Position numbers and translations under genes: made by a program. From an uncultured Paracoccaceae bacterium (GTDB lineage Bacteria > Pseudomonadota > Alphaproteobacteria > Rhodobacterales > Rhodobacteraceae), in contig CALICM010000028.1 in the NCBI GenBank assembly GCA_938049225.1, forward strand, positions 1 through 64,000: a stretch of 64,000 nt of DNA, in the 5' to 3' direction. This document shows positions 42,204 to 51,083 of this stretch, piece by piece. How positions within the stretch are numbered: the first letter of the stretch is position 1; every line of letters starts with the position of its first letter. The notes beneath the pieces were generated by a model. It did no database searches. It was not told the origin of the DNA and was given only the letters and a program-made list of their open reading frames with translations.

Positions 42204-43568
42204 ATGAAGTTCAATCCGTTGGCTTGCGCGGCCGTGCTTGCGCTGACTTCCGGAATGGCGTGGGCAGATGGCCACGCCGCACTAAAATTCGCCCCGGGCG
42301 AGGATTCGGCCTTTAACTGGGCCAGCTACGAAGACTTCGCTGCGGCGAATGATTTCAGCGGTCAGGAAATGTCGATGACCGGTCCCTGGACCGGTGCAGA
42401 CAAAGAGCTGGTCGAAAATATGCTGGCTTATTTCGAGGCAGCGACCGGTGCTTCGGTCAACTACTCCGGCTCGGATAGTTTTGAGCAGGACATCGTGATC
42501 GCCAGCCAAGCAGGCTCGGCCCCGAACGTCGGCGTGTTTCCGCAGCCGGGCCTGGCCGCAGATCTGGCCGCCCGTGGTGCATTGGCCCCGCTGGGAAATG
42601 AGACCGCAGATTGGGTGCGCGACAACTATGCTGCTGGTCAGTCTTGGGTGGATCTGGGCACCTATGGCAACGAGAGCGGCGAGGACGAGCTGTTTGGCTT
42701 TTTCTACAAAGTCGATGTGAAGTCGCTGGTTTGGTATGTCCCCGAGGCGTTCGACGAGGCGGGCTATGACATCCCCGAAAGCATGGAAGACCTCAAGGCG
42801 CTGACCGATCAGATCGTCGCTGACGGGGGCACGCCCTGGTGCATCGGCCTGGGCTCTGGGGCAGCCACCGGCTGGCCCGCGACCGACTGGGTCGAGGATA
42901 TGATGCTGCGGACCCAAGCCCCTGATGTCTATGACCAATGGGTCGCGAACGAGATCCCCTTCGATGACGAGCGGGTTCTCGAGGCCATCGAAGAGTACGG
43001 CTATTTCGCGCGCAACGACACTTACGTCGACGGCGGCGCGACCAGTGTGGCAAATACCGACTTCCGTGACAGCCCTGGTGGTTTGTTCGAATTCCCGCCC
43101 AAGTGCTATATGCATCGTCAGGCGTCGTTCATCCCCACCTTCTTCCCCGATGGCACCGAAGTGGGCGAGGACGTGGATTTCTTCTACTTCCCCGCTTATG
43201 CGGAAAAGGATCTGGGCAAGCCAGTTCTGGGCGCGGGCACGCTGTTTGCGCTGACCAACGACAGCCCGGTCGCGCGCGGTTTCATCGAGTTCCTGAAAAC
43301 ACCGATTGCGCATGAAGTGTGGATGGCGCAGTCAGGCTTCCTGACACCGCATAAGGGTGTGAACACCGACACCTATGCCAGCGACACGCTGCGGGCGTTG
43401 GGTGATGTTCTGCTGGGGGCCACCACCTTCCGTTTTGACGGTTCGGACTTGATGCCGGCTGAAATCGGTGCAGATGCTTTCTGGAAGGGTATGGTTGCCT
43501 ATACCGGTGGCGAAGACGGCGCGTCGGTGGCCAAGACCATCCAGGACCGCTGGAGTTCTATCCAGTAA
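42204..43568 (+). CDS. aglE: Alpha-glucoside ABC transporter substrate-binding protein AglE
   Basis: A 454-residue periplasmic protein with a signal peptide (residues 1-22, cleaved near AWA-DGH). It belongs to the family-1 sugar-binding proteins: SMTGPWTGADKELVENMLAYFEAATG, FFYKVDVKSLVWYVPEAFDEAGY and GAGTLFALTNDSPVARGFIEFLK. AglE binds alpha-glucosides such as maltose, sucrose or trehalose in rhizobia; the exact ligand here is inferred from the operon. A GGGAGG ribosome site precedes ATG 42204. Confidence 0.92.
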   Translation: MKFNPLACAAVLALTSGMAWADGHAALKFAPGEDSAFNWASYEDFAAANDFSGQEMSMTGPWTGADKELVENMLAYFEAATGASVNYSGSDSFEQDIVIASQAGSAPNVGVFPQPGLAADLAARGALAPLGNETADWVRDNYAAGQSWVDLGTYGNESGEDELFGFFYKVDVKSLVWYVPEAFDEAGYDIPESMEDLKALTDQIVADGGTPWCIGLGSGAATGWPATDWVEDMMLRTQAPDVYDQWVANEIPFDDERVLEAIEEYGYFARNDTYVDGGATSVANTDFRDSPGGLFEFPPKCYMHRQASFIPTFFPDGTEVGEDVDFFYFPAYAEKDLGKPVLGAGTLFALTNDSPVARGFIEFLKTPIAHEVWMAQSGFLTPHKGVNTDTYASDTLRALGDVLLGATTFRFDGSDLMPAEIGADAFWKGMVAYTGGEDGASVAKTIQDRWSSIQ

Positions 43569-43649
43569 GGGACTAGCCTGCAAACTTAGGTGTTCGCGAT
43601 ACAGATCGCGGACACCCACAAATCAAAGTGACCTGGGGAGGGCACGACG

Positions 43650-44630
43650 ATGAACCCGATGGTGCAGGGGATCTTGACGATTGTCATCGGGGTGGGCGGC
43701 TGTGTCGGCTACTTCTATTTCGCCAATCTGATCCTTGATAAGTTCATCTTTCCGGCCACCGGCCCGAACCCAGGTCACAACATAAATCGTGCGAACCAAG
43801 TGCGACCCTGGCTGTTTTTATTCCCAGCTATCTTTGCGTTGGGATTGTACCTTGTTTATCCAGTGATCGGATCGTTTTGGCGGTCGTTGTTCAACCGCGA
43901 AGGGTCCGAGTTTATTGGGATGGGGAATTACACCGCCCTATGGGCCGACGAGCAGTTCACCACCAGCCTGTTCAATAATATGTTGTGGGTGATCGTAGTG
44001 CCCGCTGGCGCGACCTTTTTTGGTCTGTTGGCCGCACAACTGACCGACCGGTTGAAGTGGGGAAATATCGCGAAATCGCTGATCTTCATGCCCATGGCGA
44101 TTAGTTTTGTTGGTGCGTCGCTGATCTGGAAGTTCGTTTACGCCAATGACGCCGACATCGGTATGATCAACGCGGTGCGCGCGATGCTCGGGGCTGACAC
44201 CCCTGTCGATGTGTTGCAGATCCCGTTCTGGAACAATTTCTTCCTGATGGTCATCCTGATCTGGATCCAAACTGGCTTTGCCATGGTGATCCTTTCCGCC
44301 GCGCTGCGCGGCGTGCCCGAAGATACCATCGAGGCAGCGATCATCGATGGGGCCAACCCGTTTCAGATCTTCTTCAAGATCAAAGTGCCGCAGATCATCG
44401 GCACCATCGTGGTTGTCTGGACAACAATCACCATTCTGGTGCTCAAGGTGTTTGACATCGTCTATGCCACCACGGGCGGCAACTTTGGCACCCAGATCCT
44501 GCCGAGTTACATGATGAGCTATATGTTCCGCGATGACGGGCGGGCGACCGCCGTTGCTTTTGTCATCATGATCATCGTGCTGCCGGTGATGATCTGGAAT
44601 ATTGCGCAAGCGCGCAAAGAAATGCGTTGA
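43650..44630 (+). CDS. aglF: Alpha-glucoside ABC transporter permease AglF
   Basis: A 326-residue membrane protein with an N-terminal transmembrane anchor and six-helix permease core. The EAA loop is EAAIIDGANPFQIFFKIKVPQI (about residues 229-250), the contact to the ATPase. It lies 81 bases after aglE with GGGGAGGGC upstream and pairs with AglG. Confidence 0.93.
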   Translation: MNPMVQGILTIVIGVGGCVGYFYFANLILDKFIFPATGPNPGHNINRANQVRPWLFLFPAIFALGLYLVYPVIGSFWRSLFNREGSEFIGMGNYTALWADEQFTTSLFNNMLWVIVVPAGATFFGLLAAQLTDRLKWGNIAKSLIFMPMAISFVGASLIWKFVYANDADIGMINAVRAMLGADTPVDVLQIPFWNNFFLMVILIWIQTGFAMVILSAALRGVPEDTIEAAIIDGANPFQIFFKIKVPQIIGTIVVVWTTITILVLKVFDIVYATTGGNFGTQILPSYMMSYMFRDDGRATAVAFVIMIIVLPVMIWNIAQARKEMR

Positions 44631-44642
44631 GGGGGCCGGGAC

Positions 44643-45797
44643 ATGGACAATATCGCAGGATCCAAATCCAGCCTCAGCTGGGCCACCAATATTGCCGTGG
44701 TCTTTATGGTGCTGGTCTGGCTGGTGCCAACGGTCGGTTTGCTGGTGTCGTCATTTCGGGACCGGGATCAGATCTCGGCCTCGGGCTGGTGGCAGGCGCC
44801 GTTTTCGGTCGAACTGACGTTTAGGGGCCGCGCCGATATCTCGTCGGCCAGCCAGGACGGTGGTGTCTATGTTGCCGAGGGCAATATTTTCGAGGACCCC
44901 GAGGTTCAGGCCGCCTTTTCCAGTGGTGAAGGGGCCGTCACGGCATTTGGCGACTCGGGTCGAAACCCGACCGAGTTTCCCGCGGGCGAAGTTGCCGATC
45001 TGGGCGACGGCGAGACTTTGGTTGTCAACGGCGACGGTAGCTACCGCTTCACCTCGGCCGAAGAGTTCGGAAACCGGGGCCCGCGGATCTATTTCGCGGC
45101 CAGCACGCCGCCGCAGTTCACCTTGGACAACTATCGCAACGTGCTGACCGCCGACAATATGGACCGCGCGTTCATCAACACACTGACGGTGACGATCCCC
45201 GCAACGATCATCCCGATCTTGATCGCGGCCTTTGCCGCCTATGCGCTGGCTTGGATGCAGTTCCCAGGTCGCGGCTTGCTGATCGCCTGCGTCGTCGGCC
45301 TGCTGGTGGTGCCGCTGCAACTGGCGCTGGTGCCGATGTTGAACCTGCACAACACTGTCGGGATTGGCCAAAGCTTTGTGGGGATCTGGATGGCGCACAC
45401 CGCCTTTGGGATGCCGTTGGCGATCTATCTGCTGCGCAACTACATGGTCGGTTTGCCGCGCGATATCATCGAATGCGCCAAGGTGGATGGCGCCACGGAT
45501 TTCGAGGTCTTTACCAAGATCGTCCTGCCGCTCAGCTTCCCGGCGCTGGCGTCTTTTGCGATCTTCCAGTTCCTATGGACTTGGAACGACCTGCTGGTCG
45601 CCAAAGTGTTCCTGCCCTCGGCGGACGAATCCAAGGTCATGACCGTCAAGATCGCCGACGACCTGCTAGGGTCGCGCGGGGGCGATTGGGGTATCCTGGC
45701 GACGGCAGCTTTCGTGTCGATCGCCGTCCCGCTGGTGGTCTTCTTCTCGATGCAACGATACCTGGTGCGCGGCCTGTTGGCCGGCTCGGTGAAATAA
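44643..45797 (+). CDS. aglG: Alpha-glucoside ABC transporter permease AglG
   Basis: A 384-residue MalG-type permease. A roughly 100-residue periplasmic insertion (about residues 50-150, rich in Gly/Asp/Ser) separates the first helix from the core and makes it longer than ordinary MalG proteins; AglG-type permeases share this length. The EAA loop is ECAKVDGATDFEVFTKIVLP. It starts 12 bases after aglF. Confidence 0.92.
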   Translation: MDNIAGSKSSLSWATNIAVVFMVLVWLVPTVGLLVSSFRDRDQISASGWWQAPFSVELTFRGRADISSASQDGGVYVAEGNIFEDPEVQAAFSSGEGAVTAFGDSGRNPTEFPAGEVADLGDGETLVVNGDGSYRFTSAEEFGNRGPRIYFAASTPPQFTLDNYRNVLTADNMDRAFINTLTVTIPATIIPILIAAFAAYALAWMQFPGRGLLIACVVGLLVVPLQLALVPMLNLHNTVGIGQSFVGIWMAHTAFGMPLAIYLLRNYMVGLPRDIIECAKVDGATDFEVFTKIVLPLSFPALASFAIFQFLWTWNDLLVAKVFLPSADESKVMTVKIADDLLGSRGGDWGILATAAFVSIAVPLVVFFSMQRYLVRGLLAGSVK

Positions 45798-45809
45798 CGG
45801 AGTTTCGCC

Positions 45810-47462
45810 ATGAACATGGCACTTCCCGTGGGCCAACAAAGCAAGGTGGTCCGCGACCCTGATTGGTGGCGCGGGGCGGTGATCTATCAGATCTATCCGC
45901 GCAGCTATCAGGACAGCAATGCGGATGGGATCGGCGATCTGGCGGGGATTATCCACCGGCTGCCCTATGTGGCCAGCTTAGGCGTTGATGCGATCTGGAT
46001 TTCGCCGTTTTTCACCTCGCCGATGTTGGATTTCGGTTATGACGTGTCGGACTACCGCGACATCGACCCGATGTTCGGTACCCTGGGGGACTTTGACGCG
46101 CTGGTGACCCGCGCCCATGAGCTGGGCATTCGGATCATGATCGATTTGGTGCTCAGCCACACCTCGGACCAGCACAACTGGTTCGCCGAAAGCCGTGCCA
46201 GCCACGACAATCCGCGGGCCAACTGGTACGTCTGGGCTGACGCCAAACCCGATGGCACCCCGCCGACCAATTGGCTGTCGATCTTCGGCGGCTCGGCCTG
46301 GCAATGGGACAGCGAGCGGCAGCAGTACTACCTGCATAACTTCCTGGCGAGCCAGCCCGATCTGAACTTCCATGAACCCAAGGTGCAGGACGCCCTGCTC
46401 GACGTGGCGCGTTTCTGGTTGGAGCGTGGCGTCGACGGGTTCCGTCTGGACACGATCAACTTCTATTTCCACGACGCGCAACTGCGCGACAACCCTCCCC
46501 TGGCCCCCGAAGACCGCAACGCGACCATCGCGCCCGAGGTGAACCCCTACAACTTCCAGAACCACAAGTACGACAAGAACCAGCCTGAGAACCTCGTCTT
46601 TCTCGAGCGGTTCCGCGCCTTGATGGAGGAGTACCAGGATATCGCCGCCGTGGGTGAGATCGGCGACGCGCAGTACGGGCTCGAGCTCATGGGCCAGTAC
46701 ACCGAAGGCACCAAGCGCATGCACATGTGCTACTCCTTCGACTTCCTCGCCCCTACCCCGGTGACCGGCAACCGGGCCGCGAAGATCTTGCAGGACTTCA
46801 CGCAGATCGCGGCTGAAAGCTGGTCGTGCTGGGCCTTCTCGAACCACGATGTGATGCGCCATGCGAGCCGCTGGAACCTGAGCGAGCCGGCGATCCGCCT
46901 GCATCTGGCGCTGATCCTGGCCCTGCGCGGCTCGGTCTGCCTTTACCAGGGGGAGGAGTTGGGGCTGACCGAGGCCTATGTGGCCTACGAGGATCTGCAG
47001 GACCCCTACGGCAAGCAGTTCTGGCCGCGCTACAAGGGCCGCGACGGCTGCCGGACGCCCATGCCCTGGACCACCGACAGCCCCAATGCCGGCTTTTCCG
47101 AGGTCAAACCCTGGCTGCCGGTCGCGATGGAACACTTGCCCTATGCCGTCACGGCGCAGGAGGCAAACGAGGCCTCCGTCCTTAACTTCTATCGCACGAT
47201 GGTGGCCTTTCGGGGTATGCGCAAGGCGCTCAGCAAGGGACTGCTGACCATGCTCGACGCGTCAGACGAGGTACTGGCCTTCACCCGGACCCTAGACGGC
47301 GAAGCGCCGATCTTCTGTGCGTTCAACTTCAGCGAAACGGCGCAGACCGTCCAGCTGCCCGGCGGAGACTGGGCCGAGATCAAGGGACTCGGGTTTACAA
47401 GCGAACGGCAGGGGGCAACGATCACCCTGCCGCCGTTCCAGGCATTCTTTGCCGAGAACTAA
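45810..47462 (+). CDS. aglA: GH13 alpha-glucosidase AglA
   Basis: A 550-residue cytoplasmic glycoside hydrolase family 13 enzyme that cleaves imported alpha-glucosides. Catalytic residues: nucleophile in DGFRLDTINF (Asp214), acid/base in VGEIGD (Glu283) and transition-state stabiliser in FSNHDV (Asp347). The N-terminal WWRGAVIYQIYPRSYQDSN is typical of oligo-1,6-glucosidase/sucrose hydrolase types. No signal peptide. It sits between the permease and ATPase genes, as in rhizobial agl operons. Confidence 0.93.
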   Translation: MNMALPVGQQSKVVRDPDWWRGAVIYQIYPRSYQDSNADGIGDLAGIIHRLPYVASLGVDAIWISPFFTSPMLDFGYDVSDYRDIDPMFGTLGDFDALVTRAHELGIRIMIDLVLSHTSDQHNWFAESRASHDNPRANWYVWADAKPDGTPPTNWLSIFGGSAWQWDSERQQYYLHNFLASQPDLNFHEPKVQDALLDVARFWLERGVDGFRLDTINFYFHDAQLRDNPPLAPEDRNATIAPEVNPYNFQNHKYDKNQPENLVFLERFRALMEEYQDIAAVGEIGDAQYGLELMGQYTEGTKRMHMCYSFDFLAPTPVTGNRAAKILQDFTQIAAESWSCWAFSNHDVMRHASRWNLSEPAIRLHLALILALRGSVCLYQGEELGLTEAYVAYEDLQDPYGKQFWPRYKGRDGCRTPMPWTTDSPNAGFSEVKPWLPVAMEHLPYAVTAQEANEASVLNFYRTMVAFRGMRKALSKGLLTMLDASDEVLAFTRTLDGEAPIFCAFNFSETAQTVQLPGGDWAEIKGLGFTSERQGATITLPPFQAFFAEN

Positions 47463-47485
47463 CAAAAAGATAACGGGAGGGAACC

Positions 47486-48577
47486 ATGGCGTCTTTGGAA
47501 CTAACGAGTGTCAGCAAGTCCTACGGCGAGGTTGAGGTTCTGCGAAACATCAACCTCAGCATCGAACAGGGCGAGTTGGTGGTCTTCGTCGGTCCGTCGG
47601 GCTGCGGGAAATCCACGCTTCTGCGCATGATCGCGGGTCTGGAAACCATCACCGGCGGTGAGTTGCAGATAGACGGGCAGCGGATGAACGAAACGCCACC
47701 TGCGCAGCGTGGGATCGCGATGGTGTTCCAGACCTATGCGCTGTATCCGCATATGACGGTGCGCGAGAACATGGCCTTTGGTCTGAAGATCGCCAAAAAG
47801 CCCAAGGCCGAGATTGACGAGGCCATCGCCAATGCCGCCCGCATTCTGCAACTTGACCAATACCTGGATCGTCTGCCCAAGGCCCTGTCCGGGGGCCAGC
47901 GCCAGCGTGTCGCGATCGGTCGATCCATCGTCCGCGATCCCAAGGTTTTCTTGTTTGACGAGCCGCTTTCGAACCTGGACGCAGCACTGCGGGTCGCGAC
48001 ACGGATCGAGATTGCCCAGCTCAAAGAGAGCATGCCCGAAAGTACGATGATCTATGTGACGCACGACCAGGTTGAGGCGATGACCCTGGCCAGCCGCATT
48101 GTCGTCTTGCATGGCGGCGATATCGAGCAGGTCGGCGCGCCGCTTGAGCTGTATGAGCGGCCGGCGAATGTCTTTGTCGCACGGTTCATCGGCTCGCCTT
48201 CGATGAACATTCTAGGTGGCACCGTGTCAGGCACCGGTGCGCAAACCACTGTTAAGATGGACCAGGGGGGCACCATGAGCGTGCCCATTGCGAGCATAGA
48301 CAGCGACATGGGCCAAAAGGTCCAGGTGGGTGTGCGCCCCGAGGATTTGGTCGAGACCGCAGGCGAGGATTTTGTGTTCGAGGGCGCGGTTGCGGTTATC
48401 GAGAAGCTTGGCGAAACGACCAACCTTTATTTCGAGGCCGATGGCACCGAAGATCCGCTGATCGCCAAGCTGCCCGGAACGCGCGAGACCCGCAAGGGCG
48501 ATACGGTGCGCCTAACCGCCAGCCCTGACAAGCTGCATATGTTCGAGAAGTCGGGCAAATCATTTTTGTACCGGTGA
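47486..48577 (+). CDS. aglK: Alpha-glucoside ABC transporter ATP-binding protein AglK
   Basis: A 363-residue MalK/UgpC-type ATPase: Walker A GPSGCGKST (about residues 36-44), Q-loop FQTYALYPHM, signature LSGGQRQR (134-141), Walker B VFLFDEP (154-160), and a C-terminal regulatory TOBE-like domain (VGVRPEDLV, VIEKLGETTNLYFEA). Ribosome site GGGAGGGA. Its stop overlaps the GTG of pgl. Confidence 0.94.
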   Translation: MASLELTSVSKSYGEVEVLRNINLSIEQGELVVFVGPSGCGKSTLLRMIAGLETITGGELQIDGQRMNETPPAQRGIAMVFQTYALYPHMTVRENMAFGLKIAKKPKAEIDEAIANAARILQLDQYLDRLPKALSGGQRQRVAIGRSIVRDPKVFLFDEPLSNLDAALRVATRIEIAQLKESMPESTMIYVTHDQVEAMTLASRIVVLHGGDIEQVGAPLELYERPANVFVARFIGSPSMNILGGTVSGTGAQTTVKMDQGGTMSVPIASIDSDMGQKVQVGVRPEDLVETAGEDFVFEGAVAVIEKLGETTNLYFEADGTEDPLIAKLPGTRETRKGDTVRLTASPDKLHMFEKSGKSFLYR

Positions 48578-49263
48578 TCCCGGTCATCTTGCACTACGGT
48601 GCGCGGGACGAACTGGCCGAGGATTTGGCCGAGATTGTCGCGCGCGAACTGTCCGAGGCCCTTGCGGCCACCGGCAAGGCGACGCTGGCGGTTCCTGGCG
48701 GTACGACGCCTGGGGCCTTTCTGAGGGCTTTGGCGGCGCGACCGTTGGACTGGTCGCGCGTCACGGTCATGCTGACGGACGAGCGGTTCGTTCCCGAAAC
48801 CTCCGACCGCTCGAACACCCGGTTAATCCGTGAAACCCTGCTGCAGGGGGCGGCTGCCGCGGCCACCCTGGTGCCCTTCTATGCACCTGCGGAGCGGCCC
48901 GAACAGGTTTTGGACACTCTCAGCGGGGCGGTGACGGCGGTCCTTCCCTTGGATGTCTGTGTGCTCGGCATGGGCGAGGATATGCACACGGCCTCGCTCT
49001 TTCCTGGTGCGGATCTGTTAGACCAAGCGCTTAGCCCAACCGCGCCGCCGCTGTTGCCCATGCGGGCGCCCGGCGCGCCCGAACCGCGCATCACCCTAAC
49101 CGCCCCGGTGCTGCGCGCGGCGCGCAGTCTGCATCTGTTGATCACCGGTGCGGGAAAGCAACTGGCCTTGGAAAAGGCCTTGGCCGAGGGACCGGTGGTC
49201 GAGGCGCCCGTGCGCTGCGTTCTGACCGCCCCGGAACCGATCACGGTACATTACGCCGATTGA
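48574..49263 (+). CDS. pgl: 6-phosphogluconolactonase
   Basis: A 229-residue NagB/DevB-family enzyme hydrolysing 6-phosphogluconolactone in the Entner-Doudoroff/pentose phosphate route. It shows LAVPGGTTPGAFLRAL, VMLTDERFVPETSDRSNTRLIRETLL and GMGEDMHTASLFPG. It starts with GTG at 48574 overlapping the aglK stop, so the glucose released by AglA is channelled to the Entner-Doudoroff pathway from the same transcript. Confidence 0.92.
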   Translation: MIPVILHYGARDELAEDLAEIVARELSEALAATGKATLAVPGGTTPGAFLRALAARPLDWSRVTVMLTDERFVPETSDRSNTRLIRETLLQGAAAAATLVPFYAPAERPEQVLDTLSGAVTAVLPLDVCVLGMGEDMHTASLFPGADLLDQALSPTAPPLLPMRAPGAPEPRITLTAPVLRAARSLHLLITGAGKQLALEKALAEGPVVEAPVRCVLTAPEPITVHYAD

Positions 49264-49291
49264 CGGCCGCCCCTCAGGGGCCTATCCGGCA

Positions 49292-49975
49292 ATGATGACC
49301 GGCCTTGCACCCAGCCTTTTGCCGTCCGGCGACCCCTATGCACCACCAACCGGGCCGCTAACGATCCTCCATCAGGACGAGGCGCTGATCGTGGTGGACA
49401 AACCTGCGGGCCTCCTCTCGGTGCCGGGCAAAGCCGTGGGGTTGGAAGACTGCCTTGAGGCCCGCGTCCGTGCCGCTTTCCCCGAGGCGCTGCTGCTGCA
49501 CCGCCTGGATATGGACACATCGGGGCTGATGATCTTTGCCCGCACGCGGCTGGCGCAGCGCCATATCGCGCGGCAGTTCCAACACCGTCATCTTAGCAAA
49601 ACCTATATAGCCCGGGTCTGGGGCCGCCCCGGGGCGCAGGCTGGCCACATCGATCTGCCGCTCACCTCCGACTGGTCCCGCCGCCCGTTGCAGATGGTCT
49701 GCCACGAAACTGGCAAAGCCTCGATCACCGATTGGCAGGTAATCGCCGCCGAAGGGCCACTCACCCGCCTACGGCTAACCCCGCTGACCGGACGCTCGCA
49801 CCAAATCCGTGTTCATCTGCTCAGCATCGGCCTGCCCATCGCGGGGGATCGGTTTTATGCCACCGGTGCCGCCTTGGCCGCCACCCCGCGCCTGAACTTG
49901 CATGCCGAGACCCTGACCCTGCGCCATCCTTTGGGCGGTGCTGCAACCACCTTCCGCGCCCCTGTGCCGTTCTAA
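49292..49975 (+). CDS. RluA-family RNA pseudouridine synthase
   Basis: A 227-residue pseudouridine synthase with the catalytic aspartate in HRLDMDTSGLMIFAR (Asp73) and SKTYIARVWG, GRSHQIRVHLLSIGLPIAGDRFY. No S4 domain, so it resembles RluA itself (23S/tRNA target) more than RluC/D. It follows pgl by 28 bases and may be cotranscribed by chance. Confidence 0.88.
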   Translation: MMTGLAPSLLPSGDPYAPPTGPLTILHQDEALIVVDKPAGLLSVPGKAVGLEDCLEARVRAAFPEALLLHRLDMDTSGLMIFARTRLAQRHIARQFQHRHLSKTYIARVWGRPGAQAGHIDLPLTSDWSRRPLQMVCHETGKASITDWQVIAAEGPLTRLRLTPLTGRSHQIRVHLLSIGLPIAGDRFYATGAALAATPRLNLHAETLTLRHPLGGAATTFRAPVPF

Positions 49976-49993
49976 GCGGCAGTTTTCCAAGTC

Positions 49994-50032
49994 CTCGGGC
50001 TGTCCGACCAGAGGGTCTCGGGCTGCCCGACC
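49994..50032. repeat. Short direct repeat between convergent genes
   Basis: CTCGGGCTGTCCGACC at 49994-50009 and CTCGGGCTGCCCGACC at 50017-50032 differ at one base. They fill the gap between the pseudouridine synthase and ROK kinase stops. No clear role; the GGGC/GCCC cores could form a weak bidirectional stop. Confidence 0.5.
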
Positions 50033-50941
50033 TCAGCTACGCGGGGTCAGCCAAGCTGCGCCGCGCACACCCGAACTGTCCCCGTGAACATTCTGGACCA
50101 GTCGTGTGTTGAACTTATCGCCAAATACATGCGCCTCAATGCGCGGCGGCACGGTTTCGTAAAACCGCGCCACGTTTGACAAACCACCCCCAAGAACAAT
50201 CACATCTGGGTCCAGGAAATTGATGATTGTCGCCAGGGAGCGTCCCAAACGGTCCTCGAACCGCGCCACGGTATTGGCGGCTGCGGCGTCGCCTGCGTCA
50301 GCCAAAGCGATGATCTCGGGGGCTGTGGGCCCATCCTCGATCCCCTGTGACCGCGCATGATCCGCTGCCAAGCTGGGGCCGGACAGCCAGGCCTCGACAT
50401 GCCCCGGCACGCCGCAACTGCAAAGTGGCCCGGGCCGCTCGTCATCCATGGGACTGGGCAGGGGGATGTGCCCCCATTCGCCGCCCACAGCGTTCACGCC
50501 CTCAATTAACTGCTGATCGACCACCACGCCACCACCGACGCCAGTGCCCAAAATGGCGCCAAACACGACTTTGGCCCCCGCCCCTGCGCCATCGACGGCT
50601 TCACTCAGTGCGAAACAGTTCGCATCATTCGCAATCGCGACCGGCCGGTCCAAGGCCACGCGCAGATCCCCACGCAGGTCGCGCCCGTGAAGCCACAGCG
50701 AATTGCCCAGAGTCACGCGCCCGGTGTCCCTATCCACGGATCCCGGCACACCGATGCCCACACTTTCCGAAACGGCACCAGCCTCGACCTCAAGCTGTTG
50801 CATCAGTCCGCGAATGGCCCGCACGCCACCATCATAATCGTTGTAGGGCGTGGGCACGCGGCCAGACGCGAGTTTCACCCCCTGATCGTCCAGGGCGACA
50901 CCCGCGATTTTCGTGCCACCGTAGTCAAATCCAATGCGCAT
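50033..50941 (-). CDS. ROK-family sugar kinase (fructokinase/glucokinase type)
   Basis: A 302-residue ROK kinase: ATP-binding MRIGFDYGGTKIAGVALD, sugar site around GNSLWLHGRDL and ANDANCFALSEA, GTGVGGGVVVD, and ExGH motif GGEWGHIPL. The zinc motif normally CxCGxxGCxE reads CSCGVPGHVE at residues 174-183, with His in place of the third cysteine. The substrate is probably fructose or another hexose from glucoside breakdown. It is convergent with the pseudouridine synthase. Confidence 0.88.
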   Translation of the reverse strand: MRIGFDYGGTKIAGVALDDQGVKLASGRVPTPYNDYDGGVRAIRGLMQQLEVEAGAVSESVGIGVPGSVDRDTGRVTLGNSLWLHGRDLRGDLRVALDRPVAIANDANCFALSEAVDGAGAGAKVVFGAILGTGVGGGVVVDQQLIEGVNAVGGEWGHIPLPSPMDDERPGPLCSCGVPGHVEAWLSGPSLAADHARSQGIEDGPTAPEIIALADAGDAAAANTVARFEDRLGRSLATIINFLDPDVIVLGGGLSNVARFYETVPPRIEAHVFGDKFNTRLVQNVHGDSSGVRGAAWLTPRS

Positions 50942-51030
50942 GTGGTTCGTCCCTAGCCGCCCTTATCGACTTCTACAGAATGTCCGCCCCTGCGCAAAGC
51001 CTGATTGCCAAAGCGCTTTGGGCATTGCCC

Positions 51031-51063
51031 AAAAAAAGGCGCGGTTCAAAACCGCGCCCTTTG
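51031..51063 (-). terminator. Rho-independent terminator after pnp
   Basis: On the minus strand AAAGGGCGCGGTTTTGAACC continues into GCGCCTTTTTTT, a GC stem with a T-run, about 20 bases past the pnp stop. Confidence 0.85.
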
Positions 51064-51083
51064 GAATGCTCATGGCATCGGAG

